A stretch of DNA of 23,035 nucleotides. Source: DYMC01 sp035406705 (lineage in GTDB: Bacteria > Verrucomicrobiota > Lentisphaeria > Victivallales > GWF2-50-93). The stretch is from assembly GCA_964426675.1 (NCBI GenBank), contig CAYRRM010000036.1, positions 1 through 23,035 on the forward strand, in the 5' to 3' direction. Below, one piece after another: positions 7,695 to 14,714 of this stretch; within the stretch, counting starts at the first letter, position 1, and each line of letters begins with the position of its first letter. The notes beneath the pieces were generated by a model, which worked only from the letters and a program-made list of their open reading frames with translations, did not search any database and was not told the origin of the DNA. A program made the translations under genes and the position numbers.

Positions 7695-8846
7695 TCATTT
7701 TATGATACTTAGTCTTCCATCTTCAAACTTAGTTAAAAGCCAATCTGTCTGACAATTCCCATCTGGTAAAATTTTTATCTTGCCAGAGACCCCTTCAATT
7801 TCCATACCTATGATTGTTTCAGTAATTCTTTTTGTATCTATATAACCAGATTTTTTTATAGCTTCTGCAATAACCATCACCGAATCGTATCCATAAGCAG
7901 CATCATAAGTAGGCAAGCCATTAAATTGTGTCTTATATCTCGATATAAATTCTTTTGCTTCTATGCTGGTATAGCTATTGTCGTATGTATAAAACATGAA
8001 CTTAGGAAGCACACAAACCACACCTTCTACCAACTCAAACGGAAAGTCTTGAACAGTAAAAGCGGCAACAGGAATATCTAACCCTCCTACTATCTGTGCA
8101 GAACTTTGTAAGTTAATAGTTTTTATGTCGCGCAATATCTGATGAACATAGCCATAATAACTTATAATAAAAAGAATATCTGGGTTAAAAAATCTAACTT
8201 TTTGGAGAGAAGTCTTTAGTCCTTCCAACTTATTTGAAACAAAAGTCTCTTTTATAATGTTGGTAACGCCAATTTGATTTAACCCCGGAAGTAACACATT
8301 TGAGACCAGATAATTATAAGCATCGTTATCAAGATAAAAAATAGCTACATTTTTCTTATTCGTCATTTTAACATAATCCAAAAATATTCTGCCTTCTTCA
8401 GATAGACCTGGATAGATCCTAAACACACCCGAAGGGCCATCAGCTAAATCATCAGTCATACCAAAAATGACTTGCAGAACATTTTCTTTTATCGCAAGTG
8501 GCTTAATAACTTTGCTGGGTCCTGTCATCGACGTGAACAGGATTTTTATACCCTGAGCGCGCAACTTTCGGTAAGCATTAAGAGCTTCTTGATTATTCCC
8601 CTTGCTATCTTCATAGACTATTTCTATCTGTTTTCCATTTATTCCCCCTGTTTCATTTATTTTTGCTGCTGCCATCATCATTCCTCTCTGTTCATATACT
8701 CCATAAGAAGCAGAGCTACCTGTCAACGGCAAAACGGCTCCGATTGTTATAGCATCTTTATTATTGCTACAGCTTATGAGTGATAGCAAAAAGCCCAATA
8801 ATACTGCCAGGGTACATATTGTGATCCCCTTCTTATAGTTTTTCAT
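7695..8846 (-). CDS. Branched-chain amino-acid-type ABC substrate-binding lipoprotein (LivK family)
   Basis: 383 aa. The N-terminus is a lipoprotein signal: basic KNYKK, a hydrophobic core, then lipobox LISC with Cys26 as lipid anchor. The mature part begins ITIGAVLPLTGSSASYG, the hallmark of the periplasmic-binding-protein type I family used by Liv/HAAT transporters, and keeps AYGYDSV near the C-terminus. It would catch a small solute outside the membrane for the livHMGF transporter encoded about 2 kb away on the other strand; the ligand cannot be told from sequence. The start at 8846 is preceded by GGAG at good spacing. An ATG 45 nt upstream (8891) lies within the sigma-54 promoter, so it cannot be the start. 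It lies upstream of the methyltransferase operon on the same strand. Confidence 0.88.
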   Translation of the reverse strand: MKNYKKGITICTLAVLLGFLLSLISCSNNKDAITIGAVLPLTGSSASYGVYEQRGMMMAAAKINETGGINGKQIEIVYEDSKGNNQEALNAYRKLRAQGIKILFTSMTGPSKVIKPLAIKENVLQVIFGMTDDLADGPSGVFRIYPGLSEEGRIFLDYVKMTNKKNVAIFYLDNDAYNYLVSNVLLPGLNQIGVTNIIKETFVSNKLEGLKTSLQKVRFFNPDILFIISYYGYVHQILRDIKTINLQSSAQIVGGLDIPVAAFTVQDFPFELVEGVVCVLPKFMFYTYDNSYTSIEAKEFISRYKTQFNGLPTYDAAYGYDSVMVIAEAIKKSGYIDTKRITETIIGMEIEGVSGKIKILPDGNCQTDWLLTKFEDGRLSIIK

Positions 8847-8885
8847 ACTTTTCTCCATAATATGTTCTAACTTTCTTTTTTTATT

Positions 8886-8902
8886 ATGCATAATTTATGC
8901 CA
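8886..8902 (-). promoter_or_regulatory. Sigma-54 promoter for the binding-protein gene
   Basis: Minus strand TGGCATAAATTATGCAT: GG and GC are separated by exactly 10 nt, and TGGCA and TGCA match the -24 and -12 consensus. Predicted start is near 8876, giving a 30-nt leader with the GGAG ribosome site before the ATG at 8846. The neighbouring divergent gene encodes a sigma-54 activator. Confidence 0.7.
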
Positions 8903-9021
8903 AAATCTCAACTAATTCCTTCTTTTAATTGCTTTTATGGGCATGACTCAAAATTATATATAAAAACATTGAAAAGATTCTTGAAATTTTCCAATAAGGT
9001 TAAAATTCCATTAAAACACTT

Positions 9022-9057
9022 GGAAGCAAAATGTGATGAAAATATCACTTGACTTCC
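9022..9057. promoter_or_regulatory. Nested inverted repeat, candidate enhancer (UAS) or operator
   Basis: Outer arms GGAAG (9022-9026) and CTTCC (9053-9057) enclose inner arms GTGAT (9033-9037) and ATCAC (9044-9048). The centre is about 165 bp upstream of the predicted start of the binding-protein transcript, within the usual range for sigma-54 activator sites, and about 44 bp before the activator's own ATG. Its use as a binding site is inference. Confidence 0.4.
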
Positions 9058-9083
9058 TTTCTTCAATATGTTTATTTTTTCAT

Positions 9084-10553
9084 ATGCGGAACATTTTGAT
9101 AGTCGATGATGATATAACTTTCGTAAACTCACTAATTATGGTATTTGGAAGCGATTACCATATAGAAAAAGCATCAACTCCAGAAGACATGGAAAGAATT
9201 TTTGCACCTTTCAAATATGACGTTATCTTGCTCGACATACGCCTTGACAATAAGTCAATGGACAAACAAGGTATCGAGATTTTAAAAGAAGTTAAGGCAC
9301 AAGACCCTGATATTCCTGTCATAATGATGACTGCTTATAGCGACATAGAAACGGCCGTAGAAGCCCTAAAGATAGGCGCCGAAGATTATATACAAAAAAA
9401 CAAGGTTGCCCTCTCCGATTATAAACATATTGTTGATTCTCTTTTTAGAGAAGGGAAGCTAAGAAGGAGGATCTCGAAATTACAAAAAGAAGTAGAAAAA
9501 TATGAACCAGGAGAAATAATTGGCAAAAATCGAAAAATTGAAGAAATAAGAAAACAAATTAGACTTGTCGCTGAAGAAGGTAAGACCACCGTGTTGATAC
9601 TTGGAGAAACAGGTACAGGAAAAGAGCTTGTCGCAAAGGCCATACATCGATTAGGAATTAGAAGAGATGCCCCTTTTGTTACCGTGTCCTTGGCTGCCTT
9701 AAACAAAGACACTATAAATTCCGATTTATTCGGGCACGAAAAGGGTGCTTTTACTGGGGCAACATCTAGAAGAATCGGCTTTTTAGAAGAAGCTGATGGT
9801 GGGGTGCTTTTTTTAGATGAAATTGGCGACCTTGATAATGACGTCCAAGTAAAGCTTCTAAGGGTAATAGAAAATCGCGAGTTTATGCGGATGGGCAGCA
9901 ATGTACCGATAAAGGTTGATATCCAACTCGTCGCTGCAACTCATAGAAATCTAAAAAAACTTATAGAAGAAAATAAATTTAGAGAAGATTTATACTATAG
10001 ATTGAAGACCTATGTGATTGAATTGCCACCTTTGAGAGAAAGGAAGGACGATATTCCACTTCTAGCAGAATTTTTTTTAGACCAGCTTAAGAAGCAGGAC
10101 CGGAGTACTCCAGATAGCCTCTCCGATGAGGCTTTGATAGCGCTGAAAAGGTATGCTTGGCCGGGAAACGTTCGGGAATTAAAACAGGCAATTGAGAATG
10201 CCGCATTAAATGCTAGATTATCAGGTGATAAGATAATCACATTAAAAGATCTGAAAGCCATCCCCAGAGAAGATCTTACAATGCTCTCTGGAAAAGGGGG
10301 GAACATACAAGCTGGGTTTTTGAATATTTTAAATAGAAATAATATTAGCATTGCTGAAAGGGTAGCATTATTTGAATTAAAGATGGTCAGAGAAACATTG
10401 ATTGAATCAGGGATGAAAAAGCAAGAAGTTAGTAAGGTCCTTGGCTACAACGATAGATTTGCTTTAAGGAGACGTATTCTCGCAATTTTTAAGAAATTTC
10501 CATCTTTGAGAAACGAATTTGAAGATGTTTTCAATAAATTTGTAAAAAAATAA
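9084..10553 (+). CDS. NtrC-family sigma-54-dependent response regulator
   Basis: 489 aa in the full three-domain form. Receiver (1-120): acidic pocket DDD 8-10, phosphoacceptor Asp51 in VILLDIRL, Thr83 and Lys105. AAA+ domain (about 142-375): Walker A GETGTGKE (174-181), the sigma-54 contact loop GAFTGA intact (221-226), Walker B VLFLDE (241-246) and the WPGNVREL sensor region (359-366). C-terminal Fis-like helix-turn-helix about 434-468. It should bind enhancer DNA and drive open-complex formation by sigma-54 RNA polymerase. I chose the ATG at 9084 because the receiver strand follows directly. The alternative ATG at 9036 has GGAAG upstream but adds a hydrophobic stretch not usual for this family, so the start is uncertain. 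It lies between the two sigma-54 promoters it probably serves. Confidence 0.93.
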   Translation: MRNILIVDDDITFVNSLIMVFGSDYHIEKASTPEDMERIFAPFKYDVILLDIRLDNKSMDKQGIEILKEVKAQDPDIPVIMMTAYSDIETAVEALKIGAEDYIQKNKVALSDYKHIVDSLFREGKLRRRISKLQKEVEKYEPGEIIGKNRKIEEIRKQIRLVAEEGKTTVLILGETGTGKELVAKAIHRLGIRRDAPFVTVSLAALNKDTINSDLFGHEKGAFTGATSRRIGFLEEADGGVLFLDEIGDLDNDVQVKLLRVIENREFMRMGSNVPIKVDIQLVAATHRNLKKLIEENKFREDLYYRLKTYVIELPPLRERKDDIPLLAEFFLDQLKKQDRSTPDSLSDEALIALKRYAWPGNVRELKQAIENAALNARLSGDKIITLKDLKAIPREDLTMLSGKGGNIQAGFLNILNRNNISIAERVALFELKMVRETLIESGMKKQEVSKVLGYNDRFALRRRILAIFKKFPSLRNEFEDVFNKFVKK

Positions 10554-10557
10554 AAGC

Positions 10558-10573
10558 TGGCACGAATTTTGCT
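10558..10573 (+). promoter_or_regulatory. Sigma-54 promoter, full consensus match
   Basis: TGGCACGAATTTTGCT matches the -24/-12 consensus at every defined position, with GG and GC 10 nt apart. Predicted start is near 10584, leaving a leader of about 10 nt beginning at AGGA before the ATG at 10594. It lies just after the stop of the activator gene and would drive the single-domain regulator and possibly the liv genes. Confidence 0.85.
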
Positions 10574-10593
10574 TATGAATGTGAGGATAATTG

Positions 10594-10962
10594 ATGGAAA
10601 AGATATTGATTGTTGATGATATGGAAGAGTATCTTGAATCTCTCGAAAATGTGCTCAAGCAAGATTTTAAAGTTATAAAGGCAATGTCTCTATCTGAAGC
10701 AAAGGAAAAAATGGATCCCGCATTTAAAGTTGCTATAGTAGATATAAGGTTAAAAGAAGATGACCCTGAAAATAGAGATGGGTTGATTTTTTTGGAATGG
10801 CTCAAAATGAACTATCCGGGAACTAAAGTTATCATAATGAGCGCCTACAAAGAGTTCGATCGAGCAGTAGAAGCATTGAACCTTGGAGCTGAGTATTTTT
10901 TGAGGAAGCCAATAAATCTTGTAGAACTAAGGGGAACAATAAAGACGTTAATTGAATACTGA
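10594..10962 (+). CDS. Single-domain response regulator (CheY-like receiver)
   Basis: 122 aa, a stand-alone receiver. Acidic pair D8/D9 in LIVDDM, phosphoacceptor Asp50 in VAIVDIRL, Ser83 in IIMSAY and Lys105 followed by Pro in FLRKPI: all conserved active-site positions are present. No output domain follows, so it acts through protein contacts or as a phosphate relay or sink. Start ATG 10594 with GAGG 7 nt upstream; an in-frame TTG directly before is less likely. It sits 41 nt after the sigma-54 activator gene, behind its own sigma-54 promoter. The kinase partner may be the histidine-kinase-like protein on the minus strand; that is inference. Confidence 0.9.
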   Translation: MEKILIVDDMEEYLESLENVLKQDFKVIKAMSLSEAKEKMDPAFKVAIVDIRLKEDDPENRDGLIFLEWLKMNYPGTKVIIMSAYKEFDRAVEALNLGAEYFLRKPINLVELRGTIKTLIEY

Positions 10963-10970
10963 TACGGTAG

Positions 10971-10997
10971 AAATAGCAATTTTTGTTAGCTATTTTT
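10971..10997 (+). terminator. Weak hairpin followed by T run (possible attenuator)
   Basis: AAATAGC (10971-10977) and GCTATTT (10989-10995) form a 7-bp AT-rich stem with an 11-nt loop, and the T run continues. It lies between the response-regulator stop and livH. It is weak as a terminator and may only reduce read-through into the transporter genes. Confidence 0.3.
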
Positions 10998-11026
10998 AGG
11001 CTTCGATATATGTAGGGTAGATTTCG

Positions 11027-11902
11027 ATGGTTGCTCTGCAGTTTATTTCTTACGGCATTATTCAGGGTTGTATCTATGCATTGCTCGGTCTCGGTTTTGC
11101 TTTGATTTATCGTACTACAAGGGTATTCAATATTGCGCAAGGTGCTACCTATACCATTTCAGCTTACATTTTTTTTACATTTTATAACATGATTCATCTA
11201 CCAGGTTACATTTGCCTGATATTGGCGGTTGTTTCCGGTATTATCTTTGTGGTCATCACTGAGGTCAGCATTTTTTACCCCTTATCTAAAAGAGAAACGC
11301 CCCCCAGTATTTCTTTTGTCGCTTCCCTAGGGATATATATCTTTATGATCAATCTTATAGCTCTTATTTATGGAAATGAAATAAAAATTTTAAGAGTTGG
11401 CGCAGAAAAAACCGCTTCATTTGGAGGAATAATTTTGAGTCGGATACAAATGGCACAAATTATAACATTTTTAATTGTGTTGCCTTTGTTTTTTATCTAC
11501 ATTAAGAAATCAAAGAATGGCATTGATATAAGAGCACTAATTGACAATCCGAAACTATGCCAGATATTGGGGATAAACGTTAAAAAAGTAAGGATAATTG
11601 CCTGTAGTATTGGTTCCGTTTTAATTTGCATTTCTTCATCATTAGTGGCCTTAGACATTGGTATTGATCCTCAGACAGGAATTGATGCCATAATGAATGG
11701 CGCAGTAGCGATGATAATTGGAGGCTCAGCTTCTTTTATAGGGACAGCAATCGGCGGATTACTACTAGGAATTATTCAAAGTTTGGCTGTATATCAGATT
11801 TCATCAAAATGGCAAAGTGCTATAACTTTTGCTCTTCTGATCATTTTCCTCGTATTCCGGCCAGAGGGGATATTTGGGGGTAAAAGGAGGGTAGAGGAAT
11901 AA
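11027..11902 (+). CDS. livH: Branched-chain amino-acid-type ABC transporter permease LivH
   Basis: 291 aa, hydrophobic throughout, with about eight membrane spans. LivH signatures: GLGFALIYRTTRVFNIAQG near the N-terminus, the cytoplasmic coupling loop DIRALIDNPKLCQILGINV (about 167-185) that touches the ATPase, and GGSASFIGTAIGGLLLG near the C-terminus. It pairs with LivM to form the membrane channel of a HAAT-family importer. First of four packed transporter genes; livM follows 43 nt later. The RNA may come from the sigma-54 promoter at 10558. The substrate is not deducible. Confidence 0.93.
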   Translation: MVALQFISYGIIQGCIYALLGLGFALIYRTTRVFNIAQGATYTISAYIFFTFYNMIHLPGYICLILAVVSGIIFVVITEVSIFYPLSKRETPPSISFVASLGIYIFMINLIALIYGNEIKILRVGAEKTASFGGIILSRIQMAQIITFLIVLPLFFIYIKKSKNGIDIRALIDNPKLCQILGINVKKVRIIACSIGSVLICISSSLVALDIGIDPQTGIDAIMNGAVAMIIGGSASFIGTAIGGLLLGIIQSLAVYQISSKWQSAITFALLIIFLVFRPEGIFGGKRRVEE

Positions 11903-11945
11903 GAGTTATGGATGGTTATATATATAGCTTGCAGGTGATGCATAG

Positions 11946-12815
11946 ATGAATTACTTATTTCATGTATTGATAATGATTTGTATATATCTTATTCTTTCAC
12001 TTTCTATAAATCTGCTTGTTGGTTATATCGGGCTCCTTTCATTGTGTCATGCAGCTTTCTATGCTATTGGGGCTTATACGACTGCTATTTTGACGGTCGA
12101 GGCAGGAGCAAATTTTTATCTAACTCTGGTTTTAGGATTTTTCCTTTCGATCCTGCTTTCATTAGTCATCGCGGTTCCATCATTAAGATTAAAGGGTGAT
12201 TATTTCTTATTGGCCTCTTTGGGTTTTCAGATAATAATGTTTAATATCCTCAATAATTGGGTAAAACTTACGAAAGGACCTTATGGCATTGCCGGCATAC
12301 CGAAGCCAAACCTTTTTGGAATTTTGGTTAACTCCCAAGTACTTTTCTTTATTCTGGCACTCCTAATTTCTGGTGTAGTGCTTCTTTTTATGAATTTTAC
12401 ATATACTTCACCATTCGGGAGAGTTTTAAAAGCGATCAGAGAAGATGAAATTTTGATTTTATCACTCGGGAGAAATACATTTTTACTTAAAATATCCGCC
12501 TTTGCTTTATCAGCTGGAATAGCCTCTATAGCAGGTAGCATGTATTCTGTATATGCAACTTATATCGATCCAACTTGCTTTACTCTGGATGAATCAATAT
12601 TTATTCTCTCAATCATTTTGGTAGGGGGATCTGGAAATTTTAGAGGACCCATAATTGGCACAATTTTTATGATTTTATTACCTGAAGTTTTGAGGTTCAT
12701 TGGTATTCCAGATACAATTGCTCCGAATGTAAGGCAAATGATTTATGGCGCAATTCTGGTAATTTTAATGAATAAACGTCCACAAGGCATAGCTGGCGAA
12801 TATAAGATGGAATAA
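11946..12815 (+). CDS. livM: Branched-chain amino-acid-type ABC transporter permease LivM
   Basis: 289 aa integral membrane protein. LivM signatures: LLSLCHAAFYAIGAYTTAIL (about 30-49), a KGPYGIAGIP segment, the coupling loop FGRVLKAIREDEILILSLG, and GGSGNFRGPIIG near the C-terminus. AGGTGA lies upstream of the ATG. Second half of the heterodimeric permease with LivH. The LivG start follows 11 nt after the stop, which suggests coupled translation. Confidence 0.93.
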   Translation: MNYLFHVLIMICIYLILSLSINLLVGYIGLLSLCHAAFYAIGAYTTAILTVEAGANFYLTLVLGFFLSILLSLVIAVPSLRLKGDYFLLASLGFQIIMFNILNNWVKLTKGPYGIAGIPKPNLFGILVNSQVLFFILALLISGVVLLFMNFTYTSPFGRVLKAIREDEILILSLGRNTFLLKISAFALSAGIASIAGSMYSVYATYIDPTCFTLDESIFILSIILVGGSGNFRGPIIGTIFMILLPEVLRFIGIPDTIAPNVRQMIYGAILVILMNKRPQGIAGEYKME

Positions 12816-12826
12816 ATTATAAAGCG

Positions 12827-13621
12827 ATGCTGAGAATTATTAATCTTACAAAATATTTTGGCGGTATTAAGGCTGTAGATAATGTAACAATAGATTTTAA
12901 GCCTGGGAAAATAACTAGCCTAATTGGCCCAAACGGTGCAGGAAAGTCGACAATTTTCAACTTGATAAATGGATTTTTGAGACCGGACCACGGCGAAGTA
13001 ATTTTAGATAGCACAAGTATTTGCCCTACCGGCTCCAAAAATATAAGAGGAGAAATCAAGCTCCATAAAATGAAACCCTATGAAATCGCTCAGATAGGAA
13101 TTGGCAGGCTTTTCCAAGATGTTAGAAATTTTAAAAAACTAAACTGCTTAGACAATCTCATATTGGGGTCCAGAGATATTAAAGGGGAAAAACTTATTGA
13201 GACGTTGATGCATTTTCAAATTTGCAAAAAAGTAGAGAGCGAATTAAAAAAAGAGGCAATTAGGTATCTCCAACTTTTAGGTTTAGAAGAACGTCAGAAT
13301 GCATTCGCAGAAGACCTTTCTTTTGGAGAGCAAAAGTTGATATCACTGGCGAGGTTGTTATTAGGCAAATACGATGTGTTGCTTTTAGATGAGCCAACTG
13401 CGGGCATTAACCCCTTCATGATAGAAAGAATATTGGATTTGATAATAAAAGCCGCGAAGGAGATGCATAAGACCGTTATCCTTATTGAACACAATATGAA
13501 TGTTGTTTATCGGGTATCAGATTGGATTTATTTTATCAATAACGGTGCACTTAGTGCCTTTGGCCTGCCGGATGAGGTGCTTAATGATCCCGAAGTCAGA
13601 AAAATTTATATCGGGCTCTAG
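12827..13621 (+). CDS. livG: ABC transporter ATPase LivG
   Basis: 264 aa, complete nucleotide-binding domain: Walker A GPNGAGKST (34-42), Q-loop Gln97, signature LSFGEQK (164-170, Phe in place of the usual Gly as often in Liv proteins), Walker B VLLLDEP (184-190) and H-loop His222 in LIEHNM. The insertion between Walker A and the Q-loop, containing KNIRGEIKLHKMKPYEIAQIGIGRLFQ-type sequence, fits LivG rather than LivF. It powers LivHM with LivF on the cytoplasmic face. Confidence 0.93.
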   Translation: MLRIINLTKYFGGIKAVDNVTIDFKPGKITSLIGPNGAGKSTIFNLINGFLRPDHGEVILDSTSICPTGSKNIRGEIKLHKMKPYEIAQIGIGRLFQDVRNFKKLNCLDNLILGSRDIKGEKLIETLMHFQICKKVESELKKEAIRYLQLLGLEERQNAFAEDLSFGEQKLISLARLLLGKYDVLLLDEPTAGINPFMIERILDLIIKAAKEMHKTVILIEHNMNVVYRVSDWIYFINNGALSAFGLPDEVLNDPEVRKIYIGL

Positions 13622-13661
13622 GGGCAACAAACAACTGACATAAAAAAGGAGGAATTAAAAC

Positions 13662-14378
13662 TTGAATCAATTTCTTTTGGCACAGAACATAAACGCTGCT
13701 TATATAAAAAGAGAAGTGCTGAAAAGCATTTCCATCGAAATAAGAAAAGGTGAAATCGTAGCTTTAATAGGGCCAAACGGGGCAGGGAAATCAACATTGC
13801 TAAAAGTTATTTCAGGCCTTCTAAAGCCATCAAGTGGAAAGCTTTTTTATAAGGGTATAGACATAACACATAAAGATATTTATGAACGTATTACAATGGG
13901 AATTGGTTATTTTGTTCAGGGAGGAGAAGTTTTCAAATCAATGACAGTCAAGGAAAACTTAAGATTAGCAAGCAGCGAAATCAGACATAAAAATAATGTA
14001 ATAAACCTTTCTGAGAATGATATTTATTCTATATTTCCCAACCTTAAAGGCAAACAACAGATACTCGCATCACTCTTATCTGGAGGAGAAAAACAGGCGC
14101 TTGCTTTAGGAATGGTATTAATCACAAATCCAGACTTATTATTATTAGACGAGCCTTCGGCTGGTCTTGCTCCAATCTTCGTAAAAGATATTTTAGAAAA
14201 AATCAAAACGATAAACGGGAAATGGGGCATAACTGTTCTTATTATTGAGCAAAATGCCGGAGAGGTATTAAAGATAGCAGATAGGACTTATGTTATGAAA
14301 CTCGGCAGCATTTATAAAGAGGGAAGGCCTGAAGAAATCATCCAAGAAAAGGTCTTAGAAAAGGCATTTTTGGAATAG
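13662..14378 (+). CDS. livF: ABC transporter ATPase LivF
   Basis: 238 aa. Walker A GPNGAGKST (37-45), Q-loop Gln86, signature LSGGEKQ (139-145), Walker B LLLLDEP (159-165), and IIEQN with Gln at the H-loop position, a LivF habit. Start codon is TTG, supported by AAGGAGG nine bases upstream. It is the last recognised liv gene, and the stop is followed within 3 nt by a short ORF. Confidence 0.92.
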   Translation: MNQFLLAQNINAAYIKREVLKSISIEIRKGEIVALIGPNGAGKSTLLKVISGLLKPSSGKLFYKGIDITHKDIYERITMGIGYFVQGGEVFKSMTVKENLRLASSEIRHKNNVINLSENDIYSIFPNLKGKQQILASLLSGGEKQALALGMVLITNPDLLLLDEPSAGLAPIFVKDILEKIKTINGKWGITVLIIEQNAGEVLKIADRTYVMKLGSIYKEGRPEEIIQEKVLEKAFLE

Positions 14379-14381
14379 AAT

Positions 14382-14522
14382 ATGTTAGAATACATTAATA
14401 GGCAAAGAAGAAACCTACCACAACTTGAGAGCATGAGCGAATTATATTCGGAACTATTTCGACTCACTAAGGATGATTTAATAATTTTTATCTTAAAGAC
14501 ATTTAACTCTCCAGTTCTATGA
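14382..14522 (+). CDS. Possible small protein, 46 aa
   Basis: An ATG 3 nt after the livF stop opens 46 codons ending in TGA. The product is charged and probably helical (MLEYINRQRRNLPQL... ending FILKTFNSPVL), with no signal or membrane span. GGA upstream within livF could allow reinitiation. No family is recognised. Close coupling to livF favours a real gene, but the short length means chance cannot be excluded. Confidence 0.4.
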   Translation: MLEYINRQRRNLPQLESMSELYSELFRLTKDDLIIFILKTFNSPVL

Positions 14523-14714
14523 ACGGCCAGAGGGCCCCCGCCCAAATAATAAATCTTTTCCTTGACTTCAAAAAAAGAAAGTTGTTAAAATTTTTTTTAA
14601 TGGAAAGAAGAACCAATATAATTAGCTCGTTTAACGCGAAGATATGAGGCGAGCTCACATGAAATTTATGGCTTCGCACGGCACATTTCAAGAGGAAAAA
14701 CTAAATTTAAAACC
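14523..14714 (+). other. Intergenic region before the VWA gene
   Basis: Contains an isolated G+C-rich patch (14523-14543), a possible sigma-70 promoter at 14562-14591, a T-rich stretch, and a 6-bp inverted repeat GCGAAG/CTTCGC (14636-14641 and 14672-14677) that would fall in the leader RNA. No gene is seen. The nearest GAGG is about 18 nt before the VWA start, further than usual. Confidence 0.5.
14562..14591 (+). promoter_or_regulatory. Putative sigma-70 promoter for the VWA-tubulin-Clp genes
   Basis: TTGACT (14562-14567) and TAAAAT (14586-14591) each match five of six consensus bases and are 18 bp apart. Expected start near 14598 gives a leader of about 115 nt. The region is AT-rich, so chance matches are not rare. 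Confidence 0.4.

Noticed and set aside
8847..8891. Upstream ATG codons for the binding-protein gene
   Set aside because: The ATG at 8891 lies inside the sigma-54 promoter, and the intermediate ATG at 8858 has no good ribosome site. The ATG at 8846 has GGAG and leads straight into a lipoprotein signal.
9049..9078. TTGACT-N18-TATTTT as a sigma-70 promoter for the NtrC-like gene
   Set aside because: The -10 matches only four of six bases and the predicted start would fall on the start codon at 9084, implying a leaderless message; too weak to annotate.
14680..14696. GGCAC-containing sequence as a sigma-54 promoter before the VWA gene
   Set aside because: At the required 10-nt spacing the sequence is GA rather than GC and the TTGC box is missing.
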